A stretch of DNA of 64,000 bases from Thioclava sp. ES.031 (GCF_002563775.1 NZ_PDJO01000001.1:1932001-1996000), one strand, 5' to 3'; positions 25,559 through 34,329 are shown, counted from the first letter of the stretch. Notes: generated by a model from the sequence alone, not told the origin. Made by a program: numbers and translations.

Positions 25559-27075
25559 GAGGGGACCTCCTGTTGCAGCATGGTGCGGATCTCCGAGCGC
25601 AGCACCTTGCCGTTACGGTTGCGGGGCAGGGCGGCGATATGGGCGTAAAGGCGGGGTTGCTTGTAGCGTGCAAGCCGCGCCTCGGCATGCGCGCGCAAAC
25701 TGTCTTCTTCCGCCTCGCCGGTATAGGCCAGCGCAATGACGCTGGCATCGGCCTTCACCGCGATCTCGACGGCGGCCACATCCCCCGCGCCGGGGCAGTC
25801 ATGCATGACCTCCTCGACCTCGATCGGCGAGACCCGGAAGCCGCCCGCATTCATCATATCATAGCCGCGCCCGAGATAGGTGATCGCACCGTCTTCGCCC
25901 ATCGAGACCGTGTCGCCGGTCACGAACCACGGGCCGATCCGGCGGGCCGCCGTCTCTTCGGGCGCATTCCAATAGCCCAGATAGAGCCCCGGATCGCTCT
26001 CGTGGATCGCAAGCTGACCCGGCTCGCCGCGCGGCACCGGTTGCCCATCCTCGCCCAGCACCGCCACATGGCGGCCCGCCTGCGGATAGCCGCAAGTTCC
26101 GGGCGGCGCGGGATGATCGGGACTGCCCGAGATGAAGGTCGAGCATTCCGACATGCCGAGCGCTTCATAGACCTTGGTGCCCGTCGCCGCGTTCCAGGCC
26201 GCGCGCGTGGGCTCGGGCAGGGCCTCGCCCGCGCTCAGACCATGGCGCAGCTTCGGAAGCGACAGCGTCTCGTGATGTTTCAGGATTTGCCGATAGACCC
26301 CGGGGGCGGCAGCGAAGATCGTCGCGTCGAACCGTTTGAGCAGCAGGGGCAGACTGCGCGGCTCGACCCCGTCCGCCGGGATCAGCGCGGTCGCGCCCAG
26401 CGTCCACGGATCCATCAGCCCGGTCCCGAGCGTATAGGTCCAGTTGAAGGCGCCCGCATGCATCAGACGGTCGTCCGACCCAATGCCATACCAGCCGCGA
26501 TACATCATCTGCCGCGCCCAGATCGCACGATGCGCATGCATCACCGCGCGCGCGGAACCACCGGTGCCGGAGGTGAAAATCATGTAAGCGAGGCGGTTCG
26601 GATCGCCCATCGCGTAGTCGCAGGGCGCGGCGTCCTCGGCCTTGCGCAGAATGTCGGCAGGGATCACGCGCGCCGGATGATCGGGCAGGGCAATCCCGTC
26701 GCCCGCCACGACAGCCGCCGGATCGAGATCGGCGGCGAGCTTGGTAATCTCGGCCTCGGTCAGCTGCGCCGAGGTCGGCACCGGAACCAGACCGGCGGCG
26801 ATGGCGCCAAGGAACGCGATGGGAAATTCCGGCCCGTTGCCCAGCCGCAGCATCACACGGTCGCCGGGCGTCAGCCCCGCGTCGAGCAAAAGCGTCCCTG
26901 CACCGAGCACCGCCGAAATCAGTCGCCCATAAGACCAACGCTGCGCGCCCGAGGGCTTCACGATCTGCATCGCCAGCTTGTCGGGGGTCGCCGTGCCAGC
27001 CGCCAAGACATGCGCCGCCATATTGAAGGCGCCAGGCGGGTCGGGGATCGGGTTTGTGCGGTAAACTGAATCCAT
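25555..27075 (-). CDS. AMP-forming acyl-CoA synthetase (benzoate-CoA ligase-like)
   Basis: A 506-residue member of the ANL superfamily that activates a carboxylic acid as acyl-AMP and then acyl-CoA. The P-loop-like motif IFTSGTGGSARAVMHAHRA is near residue 167. The A5 segment YEALGMSEC, the A7-A8 segment WFVTGDTVSMGEDGAITYLGR and the catalytic Lys in RNRNGKVLRSE follow in order. The substrate is uncertain: GGFRVSPIEVEEV and overall form resemble benzoate or short-chain ligases. It is coupled to the FrnE-like gene. Confidence 0.86.
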   Translation of the reverse strand: MDSVYRTNPIPDPPGAFNMAAHVLAAGTATPDKLAMQIVKPSGAQRWSYGRLISAVLGAGTLLLDAGLTPGDRVMLRLGNGPEFPIAFLGAIAAGLVPVPTSAQLTEAEITKLAADLDPAAVVAGDGIALPDHPARVIPADILRKAEDAAPCDYAMGDPNRLAYMIFTSGTGGSARAVMHAHRAIWARQMMYRGWYGIGSDDRLMHAGAFNWTYTLGTGLMDPWTLGATALIPADGVEPRSLPLLLKRFDATIFAAAPGVYRQILKHHETLSLPKLRHGLSAGEALPEPTRAAWNAATGTKVYEALGMSECSTFISGSPDHPAPPGTCGYPQAGRHVAVLGEDGQPVPRGEPGQLAIHESDPGLYLGYWNAPEETAARRIGPWFVTGDTVSMGEDGAITYLGRGYDMMNAGGFRVSPIEVEEVMHDCPGAGDVAAVEIAVKADASVIALAYTGEAEEDSLRAHAEARLARYKQPRLYAHIAALPRNRNGKVLRSEIRTMLQQEVPS

Positions 27076-27136
27076 GCAGCCTAGCTAGGACGCAGCGCGC
27101 GCCCGAGCAAGCCCGAACGCGCAGACATCACTCTGG

Positions 27137-27194
27137 CTTCGCCTTGGCGAAAATATCCCGGGGAGCGGCGGAGCCGCGGGGGCAGAGCCCCCTT
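27137..27194 (+). repeat. Dispersed structured intergenic repeat, copy D
   Basis: The cleanest copy: TTCGCC-TT-GGCGAA, then AAATATCCCGGGG, then GCGGC-GGA-GCCGC, then GGGGGC-AGA-GCCCCC. A second stand-alone GGGGC-AGA-GCCCC hairpin follows at 27224-27237, preceded by CGCGC-TTCC-GCGCG. It sits between the CsbD-like gene and the acyl-CoA ligase. Confidence 0.75.
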
Positions 27195-27264
27195 CAACCT
27201 AAGTCATGCGCGCTTCCGCGCGCGGGGGCAGAGCCCCATGCGACCGATCAACGGCGCGCGACGC

Positions 27265-27588
27265 TCACTCTTCGTCGTCGTCTCCGAAGCGGGCGTCGTC
27301 GTCATATTCGTCTTCGCCCTCGCCGACATATTTCGCCGACAGCGCAATCGAATGACCGTCATGGGTCGGGTCCATGACCACGTCCGAGGGCAATTCGCCC
27401 CGCATCCAGTCGCGGATTTCGTCGCGCGCGTCGGCCGGTTCCTGTTCGGTCAGCTCGGCGACATAGCGGATGAAGGCCTTCTGATCGCCGTCGATCTCGT
27501 CAAGTTCGGCCTCGTCGGCTTCGGGCCACTTGTCCACGATCGCCTCGTAAAATGCCGCCCAGTTTTCCTCGATATGGTGCCATTTCAT
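27265..27588 (-). CDS. CsbD-like acidic stress protein
   Basis: 107 residues. The first ~60 residues follow the CsbD pattern (MKWHHIEENWAAF, KWPEADEAELDEIDGD, then a final helix ending DEIRDWM). A very acidic C-terminal tail ends EDEYDDDARFGDDDEE. CsbD proteins are general-stress proteins of unknown mechanism; the acidic extension is not part of the core family. It is an isolated gene with the ATG at 27588. Confidence 0.7.
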   Translation of the reverse strand: MKWHHIEENWAAFYEAIVDKWPEADEAELDEIDGDQKAFIRYVAELTEQEPADARDEIRDWMRGELPSDVVMDPTHDGHSIALSAKYVGEGEDEYDDDARFGDDDEE

Positions 27589-27721
27589 CGCTTTTGATCC
27601 TTTTCTTCGCGGCTCGTCTCACGGGCGGCCCTATGTCTGAGAAAGGGACGCCCGGGGGGCTTTGCAAGGCACAAGGCAAAGATACCTCGCGCGGTTCCAT
27701 ATCGTGATCAGTTCCGGGAGG

Positions 27722-27841
27722 TTACCTGAACCAGCCCTGCACCGAGCGCGCACCGCCGGAGATGTCGTCGCCCACGCCGGCCACCGTGTTGCAGCCTGCC
27801 AATGCCGCAGCGACTGCTGCCAGAAGGATGAGTTTTTTCAT
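27722..27841 (-). CDS. Entericidin-like mini-lipoprotein
   Basis: A 39-residue peptide starting ATG 27841: MKKLILLAAVAAALAGC, then about 22 residues ending VQGWFR. The lipobox LAGC predicts processing to a 23-residue lipoprotein containing AGVGDDISGGARSVQ, typical of entericidin A/B. Its ATG overlaps the TGA of the upstream solute-binding protein gene (27838-27841), so it is translationally coupled. Entericidin B of E. coli is a stationary-phase bacteriolytic lipoprotein; whether this one is toxic is unknown. Confidence 0.8.
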   Translation of the reverse strand: MKKLILLAAVAAALAGCNTVAGVGDDISGGARSVQGWFR

Positions 27842-29664
27842 TGTCCTGCCTCTTGATACCACCAGACATCGGGTTGAAAACCCGGCCATGCCCCGTATAG
27901 CGGGGTCTTCTCAGGGTAGTGAAGCTGCTTGATATGGGCGATGCGGTCAACCGGGGCATACCAGATCGGGATGACATAGCGGCCCGCAGTCAACACTCGG
28001 TCGAGCGCATGGGTTGCGGCGACGAAATCCTCGTGGCTTTTGGCGTCCAGCATCGCGCGGACCATCGCCTCGGCGGCGGGGGAATTCATCCCCATCCAGT
28101 TGCGCGAGCCGGGCTGTTTCACGCCTTTCGAGCCCCAATAGAGGTTCTGCTCGTTGCCGGGCGACAGCGACAGCGCGCGCCAGTACCACGCCATGTCGAA
28201 ATCATAGGCATTGGTGCGCTGCGTATATTGCGCGTCATCGATCACGGTCACTTTCGGGAAGATGCCCAGCTTCTTGAGCGCCTCGGTGTAGATATCGACG
28301 ATGCTCTGGGTCTCCGCCGCGCCTTGCTGCAGCACGATCTCGAAAGTGAAGGGCTTGCCGTCCTTCTTGAGCACGCCATCGCTGTCGACTTGCCAGCCCG
28401 CGTCTTCCAGCAGCTTCGCCGCGGCGCGCATGTTCTTGCGGTTGCGCACGCCACCATCCGAGCTCGGCAGCGTATAACCGTCGATCGTGCCGGGCGGGAG
28501 CTGATCGGCGAAAGGCTCCAGCAGGGCTTTCACTTTCCCTTCGGCGGGGCCGTGCTTCATCCCCAGCTCGGAATTCGAGAAATAGGAGGAAATCCGCGGC
28601 TCCGCGCCGCCATTGATGGTCTTGTTGATGAATTCGAAATTGAACGCGTCGATCATCGCCTGACGCACCCGCCAGTCCGCGAAGACCGGGTTGCGGGTGT
28701 TCATCACCAGCCCCTTGATGCCCGAGGGACGCCCGTTCGGGATCTCGGATTTCACCACGTCGCCCGATTGCACGGCGGGGAAATTGTAATTGCGGCCCCA
28801 GTCGGCGGCGTTCCATTCGGTATAGCTGTCGGTCTCGCCGCCCTTGAAGGCCTCGAACACGACCCCGCCATCGCCGAAATAGTCATAGCGGATCGTGTCG
28901 AAATTGTTCCGGCCCTTGTTGAAGCCCAGATCCTTGCCCCAGTAATCGGGGTTGCGCTTGAGCTCGATGAATTTGCCGGGATCGACGCGGCCCACGACGT
29001 AAGGCCCGGACCCGATCGGGGCCATATTGGTGGTGGAGGCGAAGTTATGCCCCTCCCACTGCGCTTTCTCGAGCACCGGGCGCATCCCCATGATCAGCGC
29101 CATCTCGCGGTCTTTCACCTCGGGCTTGAAGGTGATGCGGACCTTGCGCTCGCCGGTCTTCTCGATCGTCTCGACCTTGGACCAGGCGTTCTGGTAGCGC
29201 GGATGACCTTCGGTTCCGAGCGTCTTGTAGGACCAGATGACATCCGCGACCGTCACCGGATTGCCGTCGGAGAACTTGGCCTCGGGGCGCAGGGTGAATT
29301 CCACCCAGGTACGGTCGGGGTCAGTCTCGACCGATTCGGCGAGAAGGCCATACAGCGTGAAAGGCTCGTCCATCGAGCGGCCCATCAGCGATTCGGCGAC
29401 ATAGCGGCTGATTCCCTCCGCCGGGCGCCCGTTCAGAATCCACGGGTTAAGCGAATCGAACATGCCGGCCACGCCAAATCTGATCTCGCCGCCCTTGGGC
29501 GCGTCGGGATTGGCATAGGGCAGGTGGGTAAAGCCGGCCGGAAGTGCAGGCTCTCCATACATTGCAATCGCAGGTTGTGGCTCCGCGGCAGCGATCCCTG
29601 TAAATACAGGGGCGAGCCCGAAAAGCGCCCCGCCGAGTAAATGGAAAAACACCGATCTCGTCAT
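27838..29664 (-). CDS. Family-5 extracellular solute-binding protein (YejA-like)
   Basis: A periplasmic peptide-type ABC binding protein of 608 residues. A signal peptide covers about residues 1-27 (ending GIAAAEP). The mature start AIAMYGEPALPAGFTHLPYANPDAP is characteristic of the YejA / microcin C-oligopeptide subgroup. The family-5 domain follows (RYVAESLMGRSMDEP, FTLRPEAKFSDGNPVTVADV). No permease or ATPase gene is nearby, so it is an orphan binding protein in this window. The start ATG 29664 is chosen at the signal sequence. Confidence 0.92.
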   Translation of the reverse strand: MTRSVFFHLLGGALFGLAPVFTGIAAAEPQPAIAMYGEPALPAGFTHLPYANPDAPKGGEIRFGVAGMFDSLNPWILNGRPAEGISRYVAESLMGRSMDEPFTLYGLLAESVETDPDRTWVEFTLRPEAKFSDGNPVTVADVIWSYKTLGTEGHPRYQNAWSKVETIEKTGERKVRITFKPEVKDREMALIMGMRPVLEKAQWEGHNFASTTNMAPIGSGPYVVGRVDPGKFIELKRNPDYWGKDLGFNKGRNNFDTIRYDYFGDGGVVFEAFKGGETDSYTEWNAADWGRNYNFPAVQSGDVVKSEIPNGRPSGIKGLVMNTRNPVFADWRVRQAMIDAFNFEFINKTINGGAEPRISSYFSNSELGMKHGPAEGKVKALLEPFADQLPPGTIDGYTLPSSDGGVRNRKNMRAAAKLLEDAGWQVDSDGVLKKDGKPFTFEIVLQQGAAETQSIVDIYTEALKKLGIFPKVTVIDDAQYTQRTNAYDFDMAWYWRALSLSPGNEQNLYWGSKGVKQPGSRNWMGMNSPAAEAMVRAMLDAKSHEDFVAATHALDRVLTAGRYVIPIWYAPVDRIAHIKQLHYPEKTPLYGAWPGFQPDVWWYQEAGQ

Positions 29665-29739
29665 GTTAACAATCCCTGCCTTGCCTGCATTTATTGGCGC
29701 CAAGCTAGCGAGAGGTTTGAAACTGCGCAAACTTTTCCC

Positions 29740-29768
29740 TTGGAGAGCGGCGCAGGATTGCTTATAAG
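29740..29768 (+). promoter_or_regulatory. Predicted promoter of an intergenic small RNA
   Basis: TTGGAG (29740-29745), a 17-base spacer and TATAAG (29763-29768) form a good sigma-70-type promoter pointing right, away from the binding-protein gene. No plus-strand gene follows for more than 200 bases, only the stem-loops of the next entry. Confidence 0.55.
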
Positions 29769-29771
29769 GGA

Positions 29772-29852
29772 TGCACTGCTCGATAGGTTTCTTGCCTGTA
29801 TGAAACCTGCCTCATGACTTGACGCCCGCCCTAGCGCGGGCGTCTTTTTTTT
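29772..29852 (+). ncRNA. Candidate trans-acting small RNA with own terminator
   Basis: The transcript of about 80 bases predicted from the promoter folds as two units. AGGTTTC (29785-29791) pairs with GAAACCT (29802-29808) around the loop TTGCCTGTAT. A textbook terminator follows: GACGCCCGC / GCGGGCGTC, with eight T residues (29845-29852). The terminator has no upstream plus-strand gene to serve, which is the main reason to propose an RNA gene. No credible open frame lies inside. The rest of the 320-base gap (29664-29984) holds the flanking gene leaders and a short inverted repeat. Confidence 0.6.
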
Positions 29853-29881
29853 ACGTCATTCCCCATGAAAACAAGGTCCTC

Positions 29882-29899
29882 ACCGCGATATCACGCGGT
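29882..29899. promoter_or_regulatory. Inverted repeat upstream of bdhA
   Basis: ACCGCG-ATATCA-CGCGGT lies 85 bases before the bdhA start. It could be an operator or an mRNA hairpin in the bdhA leader. There is only this one copy and no regulator beside it, so the assignment is tentative. Confidence 0.3.
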
Positions 29900-29983
29900 A
29901 TTGCGCTTGCAGCATGGCGTTCGCACGCGCGGCACGGCATGATCCCGGCGAATCCGTAACTTATCGCCACCGAAGGAGAGAAC

Positions 29984-30757
29984 ATGTCGCTTCAGGGAAA
30001 AACCGCCGTCATTACCGGGTCGAATTCCGGGATCGGTCTCGGGGTCGCGCGCGAACTGGCGCGGGCCGGTGCCGATGTCGTCATCAACTCCTTCACCGAT
30101 CGTGACGAGGACCACCAGCTCGCCGCCGATATCGCGAAGGAATTCGGCGTCACCGCACGCTACATCAAGGCCGATCTGTCGAAAGGCGCCGAGGCGCGCG
30201 CGCTGATCGAGCAGGCGGGCAAATGCGATATCCTCGTGAACAATGCGGGTATCCAGCACGTCTCGCCGATCGAGGAATTCCCGGTCGAGAAATGGGATGC
30301 GATCATCGCGATCATGCTGACCTCGGCGTTCCACACCACGGCCGTGGCGCTGCCGATGATGCGTAAGGCGGGCTGGGGCCGGGTGGTCAACATCGCCTCC
30401 GCGCATGGCCTGACCGCGTCGCCCTATAAATCGGCCTATGTCTCGGCCAAGCACGGCGTCGTGGGCCTGACCAAGGTCACCGCACTCGAGACCGCGAAGG
30501 AAGACATCACCGTCAACGCGATCTGCCCGGGCTATGTGAAGACCCCGCTGGTCGAGGCGCAGATCCCCGACACCGCGAAGGAATACAACATGACCGAGGA
30601 AGAGGTGATCGAGAAGGTCATCCTCGCGCGTCAGCCCTCGAAGGATTTCGCGACCGTGGAGCAGATCGGCGGCACCGCCGTGTTCCTGTGCTCGGACGCG
30701 GCGGCACAGATCACCGGGACGACGATCTCGGTCGATGGCGGCTGGACCGCGCTGTAA
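29984..30757 (+). CDS. bdhA: 3-hydroxybutyrate dehydrogenase
   Basis: An NAD-dependent short-chain dehydrogenase of 257 residues that interconverts (R)-3-hydroxybutyrate and acetoacetate in polyhydroxybutyrate turnover. The cofactor motif TGSNSGIG is near residue 9. NNAGIQHVSPIEEFP, the catalytic YVSAKHG and the C-terminal SVDGGWTAL are all characteristic of the BDH group. AAGGAGAG precedes the ATG. It is monocistronic, with a hairpin just downstream. Confidence 0.92.
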   Translation: MSLQGKTAVITGSNSGIGLGVARELARAGADVVINSFTDRDEDHQLAADIAKEFGVTARYIKADLSKGAEARALIEQAGKCDILVNNAGIQHVSPIEEFPVEKWDAIIAIMLTSAFHTTAVALPMMRKAGWGRVVNIASAHGLTASPYKSAYVSAKHGVVGLTKVTALETAKEDITVNAICPGYVKTPLVEAQIPDTAKEYNMTEEEVIEKVILARQPSKDFATVEQIGGTAVFLCSDAAAQITGTTISVDGGWTAL

Positions 30758-30771
30758 TCGCAAAAACCTCT

Positions 30772-30793
30772 GGCGGAGCGGCAACGCTCCGCC
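30772..30793. terminator. GC-rich hairpin between convergent bdhA and acylase genes
   Basis: GGCGGAGCG-GCAA-CGCTCCGCC is a perfect 9-bp stem with a stable tetraloop. On the minus strand AGAGG then five T residues follow, so it could end the acylase transcript; on the plus strand there is no T-run. Confidence 0.55.
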
Positions 30794-30822
30794 GGATCAG
30801 TAGAGGCGCGGGCTAAGCGCGC

Positions 30823-33306
30823 TTAGCTGCCCGGCTTCGACCCGCCTTTTGGCACCAGATGGGTGATCCCCGTCGCCGCCGCACGCGCCAGCGCCGGATC
30901 GAGCGACATCGGGATATATTCGCCCGAGCGCCACAGTTCCGACAGGTCGTCATAGTGGCGGCTCAGCGGATGGCCCGACTGCCCGGTCGAGATGATGAAG
31001 ACCGAACTGTCCGGATCGGCGAAATCGAGCACTTCGCGATAGCCCGCCGCATGGACATTGGCGAAGCGGTCGGGGCCGTCGCCGCCCTTGGTGCGCCCGC
31101 GCATCAGGGTGAAATCGCCGCCCGAGGTCGACTGCCGGATATTCACGAACCATTTCAGCCCCGGCACCTTGCCCAGCACCTGATTGTCCTGCTCGGCGAT
31201 ATGCGCATCGCCCCAGCGCCAGCTTTCGATATTCGGCCCGTATTTCTTCGACAGATCCAACAGCGCCGCATCGAGCGACTGCCGCGCGATATCGCTGCAG
31301 GTCTCTTTCGGGGCAGACTGGATGATGTCGCACCAATGGCTCGCGCCTTGGGTGTTGCGGAAGACGCGCTCGATGAAGAGAGGCTCCAGATGGTCGAATT
31401 TCTTCGCCAGCGGGCCCAGTTCGTCGCGGATCAGCCGGTTTTGCAATTCGCGCATCCAGGCGGCGTAGATCAGCGGTTCGGGGAGGTGTTCGGACATCTC
31501 GCCGTCCCAGCTCGCCAGCATCTCCAGCGCGCGTTGACGCATCCGCTCGGGCGTGCCGGCGGGTGCAGGATCGCCGGTATACCACAGGTTCGCGCCTACC
31601 AGCGGCAGCAGACCGCGCGCGGCAGGCGACACCGTGTCGAGCTGCGCCGAGATGAAGCTGTCGCGCGAATGCACCTCGCGCTCTCCCATCAGTTTCGACA
31701 GGCGCTGAATGCGCTGCGTGTCGCCCCAGTGGAACGAGACGTTATAGGGGAAGGGCCGGTCCACCGTCTTGTTATTGGTGTTCACGACGATGCCGCTTTT
31801 CGGCTCGACGAATTGCGGGTTGTCCTTGAAGGGCAGGAAGCCTTTCCAGCGGTTCTCCGGCTTCCAGCCCGCGTTCGGCATCCGGCCCTGCGTGTCATTC
31901 GCCCGATCGCGCAGCGGGATTTTTCCGGCCGTGACCAGCGCCACCCCGTCCTTGTCGGCCAACGTAATGTTCTGCGCGGGCGCCACGATCTTTTTCGCGG
32001 CGTCGAGCGCCTGCGGGATCGAATGCGCCCGCATCAGGTCCATCGCGCCGGTCATCGTCGTGTCCTTCGGATCGAAGGCGGTCCAGCTGAGCGACATCAC
32101 CGAATGCGGCGGCGTGACGGTCGCCAGATCGAAATGACTGCCGGGCAGCACCGGGCCGTTATCGGTCCAGCGCAGCGTCAGTGTCACGGGCTTCGCATCC
32201 TTGACGTTGACGATCACGCGCTTGGTCTTGAAACGCTTCCAGCCGTCGGGCGTGCGGTATTTCGTCGGATCGTCGGGATCGATTTCCTCGATATGCAGGT
32301 CCTGATCGTCGACATAGGCCGTGGTCAGCCCCCAACCGAGATCCTTGTTGCGCCCCGAGAGCACCAGCGGCATCCCCGGGATCGTGCCGCCGATCACGCC
32401 GCCCGATTGCAGTTGCAGCCGCGCCAGATACCAGATCGAGGGCGCCGTCAGACCCAGATGCGGATCGTTGGCCAGAAGCGCGCCGCCCGCAGCCGAGCGG
32501 TCAGGCCCCGCGGCCCATGCGTTCGACGCCCCGGCAGAGCCGCGAGCGGGGAAGGGAGAGAACGCCCCCGGCGCCCCGTTCTCCGCCGTCTGAATGCCCT
32601 TTTGCATGGTCGGGAACAGGCTCGCGTAATCGGGCAGGGCGGCGGTCGCCTGTTGCGGATCGTCGGGCATGATGTCGCGGACGAGGTCTTTACCGACGAG
32701 CGACACCCGGGCGCGCAGCACCTCGTCTTGCAGCTGGTTCGACAGCTGCACCGCCATCAGCTTCATGATCGCAAGCGAATCCGCGGGCGTCCAATAGGAG
32801 ATCTTGCTGTCGAAGAGGAAGAATTCCGGCGCGCCGCGCCCCATTGCGCCCTCGTTGACGATCTCGATCCACTGGTTGACGCCACGTGCATAGGCCTCGA
32901 GCGCGGCCTTGGTGTAATCGTCCTGCGAGGACACCGAGTCGACCGCCGCCTGATACAGGCCCATCCGGCGCATCAGCTCGTCGGTTTTCAGCGTCTCCTG
33001 CCCGAAGACTTCCGACAGCCGCCCCTGAACCGTGCGGCGCATCAACGTCATCTGCCACAGCCGGTCCTGCGCATGGGCGAGCCCCAGTGCGAAGAAGGCA
33101 TCCGGGTCGTCCTTGCCGAAGATATGCGGCACGTCCTCGGTCGAGCGCACGATCTCGACCGGGGCGGTGAGCCCGGTGACCTTATAGGTCGCGTCGTAAT
33201 CGGGAAGCGAGCGCGAGGCGAAGAAATAGATCAGCCCCCCGACGAGCACCACACCCACGATCGCGGCCATGATCAGCCGAACGCCCCATCGAAATGCCTT
33301 ATACAT
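30823..33306 (-). CDS. Penicillin-acylase-family Ntn hydrolase
   Basis: An 827-residue precursor with an N-terminal membrane/signal helix (about residues 9-30) and an alpha chain starting VEIVRSTEDVPHIFG and GLAHAQDRLWQM. The autoproteolysis site GASNAW makes Ser261 the new N-terminal nucleophile of the beta chain. The HLGLTAPSIWYLA and GLTTAYVDDQDL stretches follow. The family cleaves amide bonds of beta-lactams, acyl-homoserine lactones or other N-acyl compounds; the natural substrate is unknown. Location is periplasmic. AGAGGG precedes ATG 33306. Confidence 0.9.
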   Translation of the reverse strand: MYKAFRWGVRLIMAAIVGVVLVGGLIYFFASRSLPDYDATYKVTGLTAPVEIVRSTEDVPHIFGKDDPDAFFALGLAHAQDRLWQMTLMRRTVQGRLSEVFGQETLKTDELMRRMGLYQAAVDSVSSQDDYTKAALEAYARGVNQWIEIVNEGAMGRGAPEFFLFDSKISYWTPADSLAIMKLMAVQLSNQLQDEVLRARVSLVGKDLVRDIMPDDPQQATAALPDYASLFPTMQKGIQTAENGAPGAFSPFPARGSAGASNAWAAGPDRSAAGGALLANDPHLGLTAPSIWYLARLQLQSGGVIGGTIPGMPLVLSGRNKDLGWGLTTAYVDDQDLHIEEIDPDDPTKYRTPDGWKRFKTKRVIVNVKDAKPVTLTLRWTDNGPVLPGSHFDLATVTPPHSVMSLSWTAFDPKDTTMTGAMDLMRAHSIPQALDAAKKIVAPAQNITLADKDGVALVTAGKIPLRDRANDTQGRMPNAGWKPENRWKGFLPFKDNPQFVEPKSGIVVNTNNKTVDRPFPYNVSFHWGDTQRIQRLSKLMGEREVHSRDSFISAQLDTVSPAARGLLPLVGANLWYTGDPAPAGTPERMRQRALEMLASWDGEMSEHLPEPLIYAAWMRELQNRLIRDELGPLAKKFDHLEPLFIERVFRNTQGASHWCDIIQSAPKETCSDIARQSLDAALLDLSKKYGPNIESWRWGDAHIAEQDNQVLGKVPGLKWFVNIRQSTSGGDFTLMRGRTKGGDGPDRFANVHAAGYREVLDFADPDSSVFIISTGQSGHPLSRHYDDLSELWRSGEYIPMSLDPALARAAATGITHLVPKGGSKPGS

Positions 33307-33456
33307 CGAGCCCTCTGCGCGCCTCACCCGAAATCCCGCCTCCCGGCGCATGAGTTGACGCGCCCGGTTGGCGCGTTAGTAGTTGAGCCCGACGCTACAA
33401 TCAACGCGCTCGCACTACACGGGGCGCGGTTTCGTATTCACGCAAGGGAGAGGTCG

Positions 33457-34329
33457 ATGGCGAAAGTTGCATTTCTGGGGCTTGGGGTGATGGGCTATCC
33501 GATGGCGGGGCATCTCGCATCGGCGGGTCATGAGGTCACGGTCTATAACCGCACGGCCGCCAAGGCCGAGAAATGGGTCTCAGAGCATGGCGGGTCGGCC
33601 GAAGCGACCCCGCGCGAAGCCGCGAAAGGCGCGGATTTCGTGATGTCCTGTGTCGGCAATGACGACGATCTGCGCGAGGTCTGCCTCGGCAAGGATGGCG
33701 CGTTCAAGGGGATGAAAACCGGCGCGGTCTTCGTCGACCACACCACGGTTTCGGCCGCTGTGACACGCGAATTGGCGGGCGAGGCGGCAGGCCACGGCGT
33801 GGCATTCATCGACGCCCCGATCTCGGGCGGGCAAGCGGGGGCCGAGAACGGTCAGCTGTCGGTCATGTGCGGCGGCGACGCGGCGGCCTATGACAAGGCC
33901 GAGCCGGTGATCGACGCCTATGCCAAGATCTGCCGCCGTCTGGGCGAAAGCGGCGCGGGGCAGGTGACCAAGATGTGCAACCAGATCGCGATTGCGGGTC
34001 TGGTGCAGGGCCTCGCCGAGAGCCTGAACTTCGCCGAGAAGGCCGATCTCGACATCGCCGCCGTGGTCGAGGTGATCTCGCAAGGGGCCGCCGGCTCGTG
34101 GCAGATGGCCAACCGCTACGAGACCATGGCGAAGGACGAGTTCGAGTTCGGCTTCGCGGTGGACTGGATGCGCAAGGATCTGGGCATCTGCCTGAAAACC
34201 GGCGACGAGATCGGCGCCTCGTTGCCCGTGACCGCGCTGGTCGATCAGTTCTACAAGGACGTGCAGGCGATGGGCGGCAGCCGCTGGGACACCTCCTCGC
34301 TGATCGCGCGTCTGCGCAAACTGGGCTGA
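33457..34329 (+). CDS. Beta-hydroxyacid dehydrogenase (3-hydroxyisobutyrate dehydrogenase-like)
   Basis: 290 residues. The Rossmann motif GLGVMGYPMAGHL starts near residue 8. The family signature FIDAPISGGQAGAENGQLSVMCGG and the catalytic Lys in GAGQVTKMCNQI are intact. Members oxidise 3-hydroxyisobutyrate, tartronate semialdehyde or related acids; YNRTAAKAEKW after the first strand suggests NADP preference (Arg after Asn). The exact substrate is uncertain. AAGGGAGAGG lies before ATG 33457. It is divergent from the acylase. Confidence 0.88.
   Translation: MAKVAFLGLGVMGYPMAGHLASAGHEVTVYNRTAAKAEKWVSEHGGSAEATPREAAKGADFVMSCVGNDDDLREVCLGKDGAFKGMKTGAVFVDHTTVSAAVTRELAGEAAGHGVAFIDAPISGGQAGAENGQLSVMCGGDAAAYDKAEPVIDAYAKICRRLGESGAGQVTKMCNQIAIAGLVQGLAESLNFAEKADLDIAAVVEVISQGAAGSWQMANRYETMAKDEFEFGFAVDWMRKDLGICLKTGDEIGASLPVTALVDQFYKDVQAMGGSRWDTSSLIARLRKLG

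Noticed and set aside
29901-29925. TGC-rich bases upstream of bdhA as a possible PhaR (polyhydroxybutyrate regulator) site
   Set aside because: Only a loose resemblance to TGC-containing PhaR targets; too short and degenerate to claim.
30859-33456. A plus-strand frame antisense to the acylase and running into the dehydrogenase gene
   Set aside because: The antisense part has no family features; the real gene starts at ATG 33457 with a clear ribosome site.
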